Shown piece by piece: positions 1 through 9,598 of a stretch of DNA of 33,374 bases. The stretch's first letter is position 1. Every line of letters begins with the position of its first letter. Source of the DNA: an uncultured Oscillospiraceae bacterium (GTDB taxonomy: Bacteria; Bacillota; Clostridia; Oscillospirales; Ruminococcaceae); contig CANNTZ010000022.1 in the NCBI GenBank assembly GCA_947522735.1, positions 1-33,374 on the forward strand, written 5' to 3'. The position numbers and the translations under genes are program-made. The notes under the pieces were generated by a model. The model saw nothing but the letters and a program-made list of their open reading frames with translations. It was not told the origin of the DNA and did no database searches.

Positions 1-736
1 ATACGTAGATTTCGCGCTGGCTCTCGTAAAGCTCCTCGGAGGTAAAGCGTTCCTTCTGGATGCGCGTCATGTAGAGCACGTCGAGCATTGGCAGCGCCTC
101 GTCCAGCGACGGGATAAATTCGCAGTCGCAGCCGCAGGCGTCCAGCAGCCGCAGAATATACGACGGCAGACCAAGCTCCGGAGTTGAAATAAATACAAAT
201 TTGTTGCCGTTTTTGCACAGCGTCTTGACGAGCGAGTGGACCGTCCGGCCATTCTTGAGATCGCCGCAAATGCCGATGGTGAGGCCCGAAAGCGTCTGCT
301 TTTCGCCGAAAATGGTGACGAGATCGGTCAACGTCTGGGTGGGGTGCAGGTGTCCGCCGTCGCCGGCGTTGATGATCGGGCATTTTGTGTAGAGCGACGC
401 CGCCTTCGCCGCGCCCTCCTTCGGATGGCGCATGGCGAGAATGTCTGCATAGCCGCTGACAATGCGGATGGTATCGGCAAGGCTTTCGCCCTTGGATACC
501 GAGGAGTTCATCGGATCGGAAAAACCGATCACCTGCCCGCCGAGCCGCAGCATTGCCGTCTGGAACGACATCTGCGTCCTCGTGGACGGCTCGTAGAACA
601 GCGTCGCGAGAATTTTGCCCTCGCACGCTCCGAAATAGCGCTTGGGGTCGCTCTTTATCTCGTTGGCGAGAGAAAGGATCCCCTGAAGCTCGTCGCGGTC
701 AAGCTCGCTGAGATCGATCATGCTTTGCGGATACAT
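1..736 (-). CDS. pyrB: Aspartate carbamoyltransferase catalytic subunit, 3' end beyond the window
   Basis: Condenses carbamoyl phosphate with L-aspartate to carbamoyl aspartate, the committed step of pyrimidine synthesis, in the cytoplasm. The translation starts MYPQSMIDLSELDRDEL and carries the carbamoyl-phosphate loop FYEPSTRT (about residues 47-54), the segment NAGDGGHLHPTQ, the GDLKNGRTVHS segment that opens the aspartate domain, and VLYMTRIQKERF near the window edge. About 245 residues are visible of a family length near 305, so only the C-terminal fifth is missing, by the window edge and not by mutation. The start is set by ATG at 736-734, preceded by GGGAGGTGC at good spacing. It lies 57 nt downstream of addA, with its own promoter over the addA stop. 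A regulatory subunit (pyrI) would be downstream, outside the window. Identification is secure. Confidence 0.95.
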   Translation of the reverse strand, partial: MYPQSMIDLSELDRDELQGILSLANEIKSDPKRYFGACEGKILATLFYEPSTRTQMSFQTAMLRLGGQVIGFSDPMNSSVSKGESLADTIRIVSGYADILAMRHPKEGAAKAASLYTKCPIINAGDGGHLHPTQTLTDLVTIFGEKQTLSGLTIGICGDLKNGRTVHSLVKTLCKNGNKFVFISTPELGLPSYILRLLDACGCDCEFIPSLDEALPMLDVLYMTRIQKERFTSEELYESQREIYV

Positions 737-787
737 TTGCAGCACCTCCCAAAAGTGTTTGACGTCAGTCACAACCATGTTTTGACT

Positions 788-816
788 ATTTTATCACATT
801 TCTTCCGGCTTTGCAA
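788..816 (-). promoter_or_regulatory. Putative SigA promoter for pyrB
   Basis: On the minus strand TTGCAA, 17 nt, TAAAAT. The -35 lies inside the last codons of addA and the -10 directly follows the addA stop, giving a leader of about 45 nt before pyrB. No PyrR-type attenuator would fit in such a short leader. pyrB could also be read through from addBA. Confidence 0.55.
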
Positions 817-3800
817 GAGGGACGACCGCCTCACAGTCGAGAGAGAGGGAATATATGACCGCCTCGCGCACCGGAGCTCCAAAGCTCTGCGAGAGCACCT
901 CGGCATATATCTCGAGCTGCCGCCGGTAGCGCTCAACGAGCTGAGACGGCTCCCTCACACGGTCGGTCTTGTAATCCACGACGACGAGGCCGCCGTCCTC
1001 GATGAACAGGCAGTCGGCGACGCCCTGTATCGTCACCGTATCGCCGCCCTTGAAGCCGAGAGAATCCGCGCGCGCGTTGTAAAGGAAGCGAAACTCGCGG
1101 TACAGCTCCTTTGAGCGCTTCATCCTGGCATAGAGCGCGCTTTTAAAGAAGCAGGCGAGACGGTCCTCGTCAACGCTATCGCGCTGCGCCGCCGTCAGAT
1201 AGCCCTCGTCGCGCATACGGTCGAGCTCCTCTGAGATACTCTTCTCCGCGCGCGCATAATCGGCAAACTGCATGAAGGTGTGCGCCGCCGTGCCGCGCTG
1301 CGCCGCCGTCAGCTCGCCGCCAACCATAAACGAAGGAGTCCGGCCAAAATCCCGCGCGCTCTTTTGCGGGTGAGAAAGCTCGGAGACGCTGAGCTTGTTA
1401 GGTATGGCCTGAGCATAGGCGTAGGCATAGCGTCTGGCGGCGCTTTCTGCGATGAGCCGCACCGTTTCGTCCTCCGACAGGGCCGCGGCTCCGGTGTTAT
1501 CCTCCGCCGCTTCGCTTTTAACCGGCGGCGTTATCGTTATCCTCCATCGGCTGTTGTTTCCGTCCGGATAGACCGGCGCCGAAAAGCCCTCGCAACAGTC
1601 GCGCAGCGGCTTGCCGTCCGGATGGGCAATGAGCGCGCGAATGAGCCACTCGGAAACGCTCGCCGCGCCGCGCACGAGATACGGCAGCACCGTGCCGCCG
1701 TCGCTGCTGAACGCCGCCCTTGCGGCGCTCTTTTTTGCATTGCTCACAGCCGCCGTGATTATCAGCTTGTCGCGCGCACGCGTCATCGCGACATAGAGGA
1801 TTCGCAGCTCCTCCGACATCATTGAGGCCTCCTGCGTCAGCTTGAGCGCCTCCTGCTGCACCGTCGTGAATTGGACGCCGCGCTCCGGGTCTCGCCGCAC
1901 GCAGCTAAAGCCGTATTCCGGATGCAGCAGCGTCTTGGAGTAGAGATCCATGCGGTTGAAGCGCTTGGCCGTGTCCGCGAGGAAAACAATCGGAAATTCC
2001 AAGCCCTTTGAGGCGTGGATGCTCATTATCCGCACCGAATCGGAGCCGTCCGCCGAAAACCCGCCGCTGCCAATCCCGGCTCCGTCCTCCTTCATGCGGT
2101 CGATATAGCGCAGGAATCCGCCAAGTCCCGCCTGCGAGCGCGCCTCAAAATCGGCTGCAATGCGGATGAGCCGCCGCAGATTTGCAACTCGCTCGGCCCC
2201 GTTGTCGCTTCCGATCATCATTGCCGTAAGGTCGGTCGCATCGTAGATGCGCCGGATGAGCATGTCCACGGGCAGCGCCGACGACATCAGCCGAAAGCGC
2301 GAGAGCAGACGGTGTGCGGCGGCGCAGCGCTCGTCGTTCTCGTCCGCAAGCAGACCGAGACACGCGTAAAGCGGCGTGTCTCGACGCGCCAGACGCAGCC
2401 GCGCCATGTCTGACGGCGTGAACCCGAACAGCTCGGACATCAGCGCCGCCGTCAGCGCGATATCCGAGAGCGGATTATCGACGACACGCAGCAGCGACAC
2501 CATCAGCGACACCTCCGGCGCGTCGAAGAAATCCCCCTCGTTTTCGGCATCCGCCGTTAGCCCCGCAGCGGCGAAGGCGCGCAGATAGTGCCCGATGCGT
2601 CCGGCGCGCGAGCGCAGCAGCACCGCGAAATCTCCGGCTTTTGCGGGGCGCGCACCGTCGCGGCCATAGACGGTATATCCCTCCGCGAGCATCCGCTTTA
2701 TCTCGGACGCAATGTACGCCGCCTCTGTGTACGCCGCCTTTTCCTCGCTCTCGTCCTCGCTCAGATCGAGCAGCGTGAAATCGACGCAGCCAAGCTCTCC
2801 GCCCTCGTCCGGCTTGCCGTCGTCCGGGACGAGCCGCTCCTCTCCGTCATACTCGATCTCGCCGATCTCGCGGCTCATCAGCCGTTCAAAGATAAAATTG
2901 GTCGCCCGGAGCACCGCGGGCAGACTGCGGAAATTGCGGCTGAGCACAATGTTCGCCGGATAGACGCCCTGCCCGAACGGTGAAAAACGCTCCTTTTTCG
3001 CAATGAATATCTCCGGCATCGCCTGCCGGAAGCGGTAAATGCTCTGCTTGACGTCGCCGACCATGAAGATATTGCCGCCGTCGCGCGATACCGCCTGGAA
3101 TATCATATCCTGCGCCGCGTTTGTGTCCTGATATTCGTCCACGAATATCGCCTCAAAGCGTGACGCGCAGCTTTTGGCCGTCTCGCTGCGCTCGCAAACG
3201 CCGCCTTCCCGGTTGTATAGCAGCCGCAGCGCATATTGTTCCATGTCGGAAAAATCCATCACGGACGCCGATTGCTTCTTTTTTTGCAGCAGCCCGTCGT
3301 ATTCGAGAACCGTCGCAAACAGCTCTGCGATAACAGGGCGCAGCACCGCCACATCCTCGCGAAATTCGGCGTCCGTCGCGCAGAATTGCCGTTCCGCCAG
3401 CTCCTCGAATATCTTTTTGATCTCCGCCTTGCTCTCCTTGAGCCGTTCCTTGACAAAATCCGGCCCGTCGCTCCTGAGGGGCTTGAGCGGCGGCAAGCTG
3501 AACTCGCGCAGCAGCGAGTATATCTCGTCCCAGCGCCCGTCCTGCGCGCGCTCGATGAGCTTTTCCGCGGCAAAGCTCGCCGCCTCAAAGCTCGCCGCAT
3601 AAGCCGCCGTTAATTTTTCGTCGGCATATACATCCTCCAGCGCCTCGTCCGAGAGCTTGAGCACATAGCTCATTGCGGTCACGGCGTATTCGAGGATTAT
3701 TCTGCCCCAAGCACTCCTTTCCACTCCCTGCTGCGGGTCGTAAAGCTCCAGCATCCGCCCGAGCCATTCGTCGTAAAACGGGTGCGCACGCACAAAATCA

Positions 3801-4333
3801 TATAGCCGGAGCAGCGTATCGGTCAGCCGCCGGTCGCTCCTGCCGTCCGAGAGCAGCTCCACGAGATAGAGAAATTCCGGCTTCGCCTCTTTGTATTTTG
3901 CCTCAAGCAGCTCGTCCGCAGCGTCCTTTTTGAGCTGCGCCATCTCCGCCGCGTCGGCAATTCGCAGGTCGGATTGCAGTCCGAGACGGTCGAGATTTTC
4001 GCGTATCAGTCTCAGGCAGAAGGCGTGAACGGTGCCGATCTGCGCGCGCTCCAGCAACAACTGCTGGCGGCGCAGCCGTCCCGCATCCTCCTCCCGCGCG
4101 GTCAGCTCGTCTATTCTCGCCGATATTCTCTCGCGCAGCTCTCCTGCCGCCGCGTTCGAAAAGGTCGCGACAAGCAGCCTGTCGGCATCGACGGGGTTTT
4201 CGGCGTCCGTCAGCATCGATACCACGCGTTCGACGAGTACGGCAGTCTTGCCGCTTCCCGCCGCGGCGCGCACAAGCAGCGTCCCGCCGCGCGAGTATAT
4301 CGCGTTGCGCTGCGCCTCAGTCCATTTCGGCAT
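794..4333 (-). CDS. addA: ATP-dependent helicase/nuclease subunit A (AddA)
   Basis: Helicase-nuclease subunit of AddAB, the Firmicute counterpart of RecBCD, which resects double-strand breaks and loads recombination. This 1179-residue UvrD-like protein has Walker A AAAGSGKT (23-30), motif II VDEYQD (398-403), motif III GDVKQSIYRFRQ, motif V IMSIHASKGLEFP and motif VI LYVAMTRARDK. The C-terminal RecB-type nuclease domain ends with VVVDYKTD (DYKTD about 1120-1124), so both activities look intact. The length is normal for the family. The start ATG at 4333 follows GGGAGG at 9 nt and overlaps the last 17 nt of addB, indicating translational coupling. Chi recognition is attributed to AddB in this family, so the two must act as a heterodimer. 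Confidence 0.96.
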   Translation of the reverse strand: MPKWTEAQRNAIYSRGGTLLVRAAAGSGKTAVLVERVVSMLTDAENPVDADRLLVATFSNAAAGELRERISARIDELTAREEDAGRLRRQQLLLERAQIGTVHAFCLRLIRENLDRLGLQSDLRIADAAEMAQLKKDAADELLEAKYKEAKPEFLYLVELLSDGRSDRRLTDTLLRLYDFVRAHPFYDEWLGRMLELYDPQQGVERSAWGRIILEYAVTAMSYVLKLSDEALEDVYADEKLTAAYAASFEAASFAAEKLIERAQDGRWDEIYSLLREFSLPPLKPLRSDGPDFVKERLKESKAEIKKIFEELAERQFCATDAEFREDVAVLRPVIAELFATVLEYDGLLQKKKQSASVMDFSDMEQYALRLLYNREGGVCERSETAKSCASRFEAIFVDEYQDTNAAQDMIFQAVSRDGGNIFMVGDVKQSIYRFRQAMPEIFIAKKERFSPFGQGVYPANIVLSRNFRSLPAVLRATNFIFERLMSREIGEIEYDGEERLVPDDGKPDEGGELGCVDFTLLDLSEDESEEKAAYTEAAYIASEIKRMLAEGYTVYGRDGARPAKAGDFAVLLRSRAGRIGHYLRAFAAAGLTADAENEGDFFDAPEVSLMVSLLRVVDNPLSDIALTAALMSELFGFTPSDMARLRLARRDTPLYACLGLLADENDERCAAAHRLLSRFRLMSSALPVDMLIRRIYDATDLTAMMIGSDNGAERVANLRRLIRIAADFEARSQAGLGGFLRYIDRMKEDGAGIGSGGFSADGSDSVRIMSIHASKGLEFPIVFLADTAKRFNRMDLYSKTLLHPEYGFSCVRRDPERGVQFTTVQQEALKLTQEASMMSEELRILYVAMTRARDKLIITAAVSNAKKSAARAAFSSDGGTVLPYLVRGAASVSEWLIRALIAHPDGKPLRDCCEGFSAPVYPDGNNSRWRITITPPVKSEAAEDNTGAAALSEDETVRLIAESAARRYAYAYAQAIPNKLSVSELSHPQKSARDFGRTPSFMVGGELTAAQRGTAAHTFMQFADYARAEKSISEELDRMRDEGYLTAAQRDSVDEDRLACFFKSALYARMKRSKELYREFRFLYNARADSLGFKGGDTVTIQGVADCLFIEDGGLVVVDYKTDRVREPSQLVERYRRQLEIYAEVLSQSFGAPVREAVIYSLSLDCEAVVPLAKPEEM

Positions 4334-7300
4334 CGCCGCCGCCTCCCTTCAGCTCGTCGTTGATGGCACCATAGAAATCCTTTTTTGTCCGGAACGGAAC
4401 CGCGCTGCAAACCTCGTTTGCCGATGTGCGGCGGCATATCTCGCCGTAATCGCACAGGTCGCAGGTGCTGTGCAGCCCTGTATCGACCGGCACCGCCGCA
4501 ACGTCGCCGTCGAGCAGTGTCCGCGCCATCCTCAGCGTCAGCGCGTCGATGTATTCGCTGATCCGGCCAAGCTCCTCAAGGCTTGCGAGCGACGCCGAAA
4601 CGTCGGCGCGCAGCAGATTGCCGCTTTTGCCGAAGCCCGCCGGGATAAAGGTCCCGCTGCGGGTGCGATCCATGCCGGTGATGGAGTCGATGTCGTTCAG
4701 GATAAGCCCATTCATCCTGTAGTGCCTGCGGCGCTCGGCGCCAATCTCCTCGTCGCTCTCGTCGCGTTTTGCCGCAATGACCGAGCCGTCCGCAGGCAGA
4801 TACAGCACCCCCGCCGGGAGCGCATCCGCAAAACGTCCGACGCCGTTGCGGCTTATCGAAAACAGATATATCAGCATCTGCAAATTAAGCCCATAGTATA
4901 TGTCGGAGAGCCGGAACAGCTTGCCGCCGGATTTGTAATCCACAACGCGCACATAGCGCCTGCCGTTTTTCTCCATTACGTCCACGCGATCCACAAAGCC
5001 CTCGACAACAACCTCGACGCCCTCCGGCGTCATAAGCTTCACCGAGCGCACCGGACTGGAGCTTTCACTTATCGGCAGCTCGAATGCGGCCGGTTCAAAG
5101 TCGCAGTTGGCAAATTCGTCGCCAAGGCGTTCGAGCAGCCGAACAAGCCCCTCGCACAGCCTTTCGTAGAGATATATGAAGCGTTCGGTCTTTTCCACAA
5201 CACCGCCCAGCCGGTCGTCAAGATAACCGTCCAGCAGCGCCTTAACCTCGCAATGCAGCTCGTCGCGTCGCAGGCTGCACAGCGTCCTTGCCGCGTGACG
5301 CGAGAGCATCCTTTCAAGCACATGATGTATCAATGTACCGGTTTCGAGCGGAGACATCTCAGCCGGGCGCCTTTTGCGCAGCTTGAGGCAGTCGTAGCAG
5401 AAATATTTGAAGCGGCAGCCAAAATAGCGTTCGATATTAGAGGGCGCGAGCCTCAGCTTTTTGCCGACGAGCTGAGCCGCCGCATTTTTGTCGTCCAGCC
5501 GGAAAGCCTCCGGGCGAAAACGTTCGTCCAGCCGCCGGATCCTGCCCTCGTATTCCGGCAGCCCGCTGAGATAATCGCGCAGCGATGCCGTAAATGCAGC
5601 GTTCTCCCGCATTCTGCGGCCCGCGGCGTAGAGATAGAAGGCGGTCGCGTCGTTCCAGACGTCGCCGGGCGTGCTTCCGGGCGCAGCCGTGCGGAAATCC
5701 GCCTGCGGGAGCATCCTGCGCAGCTGCCCCACAACGGCCGACGGCCTAAGCTGCGCGCCGTTCAGGTCAAAGCGCTTAAAGCTGAAATATACGCGCTCCG
5801 ACGCGCCCGTAGCGGCGTTATAGAGGAAAAGGCGTTCAAAAAGCGGTTGGCGCTCACTCTTTCCGGCGATATCCAGTCCGCACCCGGCAAGCGTCGTGCG
5901 GTCGTCGGCGGTGAATATGCCGACCGTCTCGAATGCCGCCGGAAATTCGCCGTCGTTGACGCCGACGACAAACACTGCCTTGACGTCGCCGATTCGGATA
6001 CGGTCTGCCGAACCGACCGTGACCTGATCGACGGTGTGGGGAATCGCGGCGATATCGGCGCTCGCTGCGGCAAGGCGGAACAGCTCCGCAAAGCGTCGCT
6101 CCGGCAGCCTCACGCCGCCAAGCGTCGCCGAAAACTGCTCCAGCAGCGATATTGCAAGCTCCCACAGCGGCTCCAGCTCGTCCGCAAGCTCCGTCTCGCC
6201 AATCTCCTCGTAGCTTCGCGCCAGCTCCTCCAGCCGTCCCGGCACTCCGAGCGCGCAGAGGTAGCCGTACATCCCGCGTGCAAAGCTCTCACCGTCGCAG
6301 CCGTCAAGCGCCGTGCGCAGCGCCTCCAGCGGCGTTATCAGCGCCAGCCGCAGCCGTTCCAGCTCCTCAAGCCGCGCCGCGCTGTCCTCTCGCGCGCCCT
6401 CAAAGCCGAAAGGATCCTCCGTGAACGGCCTTGTCCAGCGCGCGCCGTTCATTCGCCAGATGTACACATAGTCCTCAAGACGGCCTGTCTCCTCTGCTGT
6501 CAGCCCGGCAAGCCCGGTCTTGGCAAGACGCAGCAGCGTCTCGGAGGAATAGCCGTCGGCGGCGATGCGCGCGGCGCAGATCATCAGCGTCATCAGCGGC
6601 TTGGATGCGACGGGATTGCGCCGATCGTAGAAGCAGGGTATACCGCAGCGCTCGAACGCGGAGATTATCGCGTCGCCGTAGGCCGCCGCCGAGCGCGCGA
6701 TTACGGCTATATCGCGATAGCGCATACCTCCCGCAGACGTCAGCCGGCGTATTTCGGCGGCAATATATTCCATTTCCTCGTAACCGTCGTGCGCGCTGAC
6801 GATACTCACTGCGGGCGCCGCGAGAGCAAATACACTCTGCGATGCGCGAAAGAGGTTCGCCTCCAGATGCGCGATATCCGGCGACGCGAAGCGCTTTCCC
6901 GGCGTGCAGACTATCGGCCGGGCAACTGTGACCGAATAGTTTTCGGCTATGCGTACAAGCCGCGCAGCGGTGCTTTTTACGACGGAAAACAGCCCGCAGC
7001 CGTCCTCATCGTCGTAAAGCCCGTCTGCTTCGAGTGCAACGCCGGTATATTCCGCGCCGCTGATGATGTGCTCGAGCAGACGCAGCTCACCCGCGGTGAA
7101 GTCGTTGAAGGAGTCGATAAAGACGCTTGTGCCGGCAAAAAAGTCGTTGCCCGCAAGCGCGCGGCAGGCACGGACGAGCACGTCGGCAGGGTCGCTCCCG
7201 CTGCGCTCGATGAGCGCCTGATAGGTCTCGAAGATGTCCGCAAGCTCACGTGTCTTGCTGGCGAGCGCGCGCCTGTCCTCGCCGATAAGCCCCGCCGCCG

Positions 7301-7718
7301 CACGCATATCCTCCGGCGTGACGCAGGCGTTCTTCAGCTCGTCCGCAGCTCCGACAAGCTCGGCGACAAAGGCCGCGCTGTGTGCTCTTGCCTTTTTGGC
7401 GTAAAATTCGAGCGAATCTCCAAGCTGCGACACGGCGGCGCTCATTATGAGCAGCTTTCCGGTGTCGTCGATATAGCTTGCGGACAGCCCGCCGTACCTG
7501 CGGAAGATATTGTTTGCGAGGCGCTTGAAGCTGAGCACCTCGACCATCCGCATTTTTTCCGCGCCTATCCTGTCGAAAAGGGCGCGCTCGTTCTCGAAGG
7601 AATACTGTTCGGGGACTATAAGCAGTGTTTTTTTGTTGTCCCGGAGCTTTCGGGCAAGCTTATTATAGAGCGCGGTCGTTTTGCCGCTGCCGGACGTGCC
7701 TAAAAAAAGCTCAAGCAT
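4317..7718 (-). CDS. addB: ATP-dependent helicase/deoxyribonuclease subunit B (AddB)
   Basis: Second subunit of the AddAB helicase-nuclease, with a UvrD-like N-terminal fold and a RecB-type nuclease domain. Of 1133 residues, Walker A is GTSGSGKTT (about 7-15), followed by the characteristic IVPEQYSFENERALF. The nuclease core contains VRVVDYKSGGK. Cysteines of the AddB iron-sulfur staple are visible: one side in FGCRFKYFCYDC and the other in the C-terminal CDLCDYGEIC, so the cluster looks intact. The start is ATG 7718 with an upstream AGGAGG. It is the first gene of addB-addA, overlaps addA by 17 nt and has its own promoter about 30 nt upstream. A long plus-strand open frame over this gene is a GC-driven shadow. 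Confidence 0.96.
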   Translation of the reverse strand: MLELFLGTSGSGKTTALYNKLARKLRDNKKTLLIVPEQYSFENERALFDRIGAEKMRMVEVLSFKRLANNIFRRYGGLSASYIDDTGKLLIMSAAVSQLGDSLEFYAKKARAHSAAFVAELVGAADELKNACVTPEDMRAAAGLIGEDRRALASKTRELADIFETYQALIERSGSDPADVLVRACRALAGNDFFAGTSVFIDSFNDFTAGELRLLEHIISGAEYTGVALEADGLYDDEDGCGLFSVVKSTAARLVRIAENYSVTVARPIVCTPGKRFASPDIAHLEANLFRASQSVFALAAPAVSIVSAHDGYEEMEYIAAEIRRLTSAGGMRYRDIAVIARSAAAYGDAIISAFERCGIPCFYDRRNPVASKPLMTLMICAARIAADGYSSETLLRLAKTGLAGLTAEETGRLEDYVYIWRMNGARWTRPFTEDPFGFEGAREDSAARLEELERLRLALITPLEALRTALDGCDGESFARGMYGYLCALGVPGRLEELARSYEEIGETELADELEPLWELAISLLEQFSATLGGVRLPERRFAELFRLAAASADIAAIPHTVDQVTVGSADRIRIGDVKAVFVVGVNDGEFPAAFETVGIFTADDRTTLAGCGLDIAGKSERQPLFERLFLYNAATGASERVYFSFKRFDLNGAQLRPSAVVGQLRRMLPQADFRTAAPGSTPGDVWNDATAFYLYAAGRRMRENAAFTASLRDYLSGLPEYEGRIRRLDERFRPEAFRLDDKNAAAQLVGKKLRLAPSNIERYFGCRFKYFCYDCLKLRKRRPAEMSPLETGTLIHHVLERMLSRHAARTLCSLRRDELHCEVKALLDGYLDDRLGGVVEKTERFIYLYERLCEGLVRLLERLGDEFANCDFEPAAFELPISESSSPVRSVKLMTPEGVEVVVEGFVDRVDVMEKNGRRYVRVVDYKSGGKLFRLSDIYYGLNLQMLIYLFSISRNGVGRFADALPAGVLYLPADGSVIAAKRDESDEEIGAERRRHYRMNGLILNDIDSITGMDRTRSGTFIPAGFGKSGNLLRADVSASLASLEELGRISEYIDALTLRMARTLLDGDVAAVPVDTGLHSTCDLCDYGEICRRTSANEVCSAVPFRTKKDFYGAINDELKGGGGDAEMD

Positions 7719-7745
7719 GACGGACCTCCTGACGTTTCTGCTTTA

Positions 7746-7775
7746 ATTATAATACATCTCGCCCCCCTTTTTCAA
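7746..7775 (-). promoter_or_regulatory. Putative SigA promoter for addBA
   Basis: On the minus strand TTGAAA, 18 nt, TATAAT, about 28 nt before the addB ATG. A run of six G lies in the spacer. The alternative -10 TATTAT, three bases upstream, would give a 15-nt spacer, so TATAAT is preferred. Confidence 0.6.
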
Positions 7776-7805
7776 GCGCGTATTCGCAAGGGATGAGGAA
7801 ATGGC

Positions 7806-7844
7806 AAGGCCCGGCGGAGGACACTTATCCCTTCGCCGGGCCTT
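7806..7844 (-). terminator. Hairpin terminator after hydA
   Basis: Perfect 11-bp stem (AAGGCCCGGCG / CGCCGGGCCTT), loop 17 nt, starting 20 nt after the hydA stop. In the transcribed direction the stem ends in CCTT without a long U tract, and TTTT exists only on the other strand. It probably terminates the hyd operon, but not as a textbook Rho-independent site. Confidence 0.6.
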
Positions 7845-7864
7845 TTGTGATAAAAGCTTTGATT

Positions 7865-9544
7865 TTATTTGCCGTAGTGGACGTGGAGCAGCTTATGGGT
7901 ACGGTTCTTGAGCAGTCCGTCGTAGAGATACCTCATAACCGGGTTGTCATCGGAACGGCGTATCGGGGTGACGAGATCGGAGGCGTAAAGTCCGCTTCCG
8001 CGCACCCTCTTGGTCGAGGAATCGGCGATAGGCTGTCCGCCGCCGGCCACGCAGCCGCCCGGGCAGGACATGACCTCGATGAGGTCGAAGTGCTCGCCGT
8101 CCTTGACGCGCTGGATAATCCTCTCGGCGTTTGCAAGGCCGCTGACGACGCCAATGTGCAGCGTAAGCTCGCCGACAGGCACGTCGAACTCGCGAATGCC
8201 CTCGGTTCCTCTAACGCCGATGTTGGCGATGGACTTGAGGGCGTCTCTGGACTTGTCCGCGCAGACCTTTCTGATAACCGCCTCGGTGACGCCGCCGGTG
8301 ACGCCGAAGATGACGCCCGCTCCGGAGAAGGCGCCGAACGGGAGATCAACCGCCTCCGGCTCAAGCTCCTCAAATACGATACCGGTCTCCTTTATCATGC
8401 GGATCAGCTCCTGAGTGGAGAGAACGGCGTCGACGTTAGGTTCTCCGTTTACGCGGAACTCCTCGCGGTCAGCCTCAAACTTCTTCGCGGTGCAGGGCAT
8501 GACGGCGATGTGGAACAGCTTCTCGCCCTTCTCGCGCGCGTCGGTCTTGAGAACGGACGCGAACATCTGCATCGGGGAGCGGCAGGAGGAGATGTTTTCG
8601 AGCAGCTCGGGATGGTTCTTCTCTGCATAGTTGATCCACGCCGGGCAGCAGGAGGTGAACAGCGGGAACTTGCCGCCGTTTTCAAGGCGTCCGAGGAACT
8701 CGTTGGTCTCCTCGATGACGGTAAGGTCGGCGCTCGTAGAGGTGTCGTAGACCTCGTCCACGCCCATGCGGTGCAGCGCGGCGGTGATCTTGCCCATGAC
8801 GTCAGTGCCCTCGGGCAGACCGAACTTTTCGCCAAGCGCTACGCGGACGGCGGGAGCGACCTGAATGGAGACCTTGACATCCTTGTCGGAGATGGCGTCC
8901 CAAACCTTATCGACATTGTTGCGCACAACGATTGCTCCTGTCGGGCAGACAGCGGCGCACTGGCCGCAGCCCACGCAGGGGGACTGGGAAATCGGAGCGT
9001 TGAACGCGGGACCGATGGACATTCTGGAGCCGCGGTTGATGAAGTCGATGGCGCCGACGTTCTGGATCTCGGTGCAGACGCGCACGCAGTCGCCGCAGAG
9101 GATACATTTGCTGGCGTCGCGGGTGATGCACAGGGAGGACTCGTCAAGCTTCGGCTCGGGATTGGTGTTGGGGAAGCGGACGCCGTCGATGTGGAAAGCG
9201 GTTGCGAGCGCCTGAAGCTTGCAGTCGCGGTTGTTCTCGCAGGTTGTGCAGTCGCGGCAGTGGTTTGCAAGCAGCAGCTCAAGGATCATCTTGCGATATT
9301 TGCGCAGGCGCGGGGTGTTTGTCTTGAACACGCCTCCGGCACGCGGGGGAGTGGAGCAGGCGGCCTCAAGCTGTCCGCGCTCGTTCTCCATCATGCACAT
9401 GCGGCAGGCACCGTAGACGGAGAGCTCGGAGTGATAGCAGAAGGTTGGCATCTGGATGCCGGCCTTGCGTATAAGCTCGAGCATATTTTTTTCGTTTTCT
9501 ATCTCAACGGGTATCCCGTCGATGGTTACAAATTCACGGCTCAT
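7865..9544 (-). CDS. hydA: [FeFe]-hydrogenase catalytic subunit of an NADH-linked HydABC complex
   Basis: Catalyses reversible H2 formation; with HydB and HydC it is the group A3 type that couples NADH and ferredoxin oxidation to H2 release. The 559 residues contain, in order, an N-terminal [2Fe-2S] site (C36, C47, C50, C63), a His-Cys3 [4Fe-4S] site (H95, C99, C102, C108), two ferredoxin clusters (C147/150/153/157 and C190/193/196/200) and the H-cluster domain. All three H-cluster signatures are present: TSCCPAW (298-304), MPCTAKKFE (349-357) and MSCPGGCVAGGGQP (about 492-505). Nothing is truncated. The start ATG 9544 has AAAGG 12 nt upstream, in a leader almost identical to that of hydC. 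Maturases HydEFG are not in this window and must lie elsewhere. Gene names vary (hydA/hndD). Confidence 0.95.
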   Translation of the reverse strand: MSREFVTIDGIPVEIENEKNMLELIRKAGIQMPTFCYHSELSVYGACRMCMMENERGQLEAACSTPPRAGGVFKTNTPRLRKYRKMILELLLANHCRDCTTCENNRDCKLQALATAFHIDGVRFPNTNPEPKLDESSLCITRDASKCILCGDCVRVCTEIQNVGAIDFINRGSRMSIGPAFNAPISQSPCVGCGQCAAVCPTGAIVVRNNVDKVWDAISDKDVKVSIQVAPAVRVALGEKFGLPEGTDVMGKITAALHRMGVDEVYDTSTSADLTVIEETNEFLGRLENGGKFPLFTSCCPAWINYAEKNHPELLENISSCRSPMQMFASVLKTDAREKGEKLFHIAVMPCTAKKFEADREEFRVNGEPNVDAVLSTQELIRMIKETGIVFEELEPEAVDLPFGAFSGAGVIFGVTGGVTEAVIRKVCADKSRDALKSIANIGVRGTEGIREFDVPVGELTLHIGVVSGLANAERIIQRVKDGEHFDLIEVMSCPGGCVAGGGQPIADSSTKRVRGSGLYASDLVTPIRRSDDNPVMRYLYDGLLKNRTHKLLHVHYGK

Positions 9545-9598
9545 ATGTTGACCATGCCTTTCTCATAAAATGGTTGGGCGCGCTCGCCCGTATAACTG

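Noticed and set aside
737..793. A PyrR-type or pyrimidine-sensitive attenuator before pyrB
   Set aside because: The gap is 57 nt and contains no terminator hairpin or anti-terminator.
4032..7703. A very long plus-strand open frame opposite addB, with similar long ones opposite hydA (7793-9568) and mrdA (20294-22213)
   Set aside because: They lie exactly antisense to clearly identified genes, have arginine- and alanine-rich low-quality translations without family motifs, and result from GC-rich codon usage.
9542..9556. A four-codon leader peptide (M-V-N-I) overlapping the hydA start
   Set aside because: The putative ATG is only one base from the AAAGG, too close for initiation, and the corresponding frame at hydC does not end after four codons.
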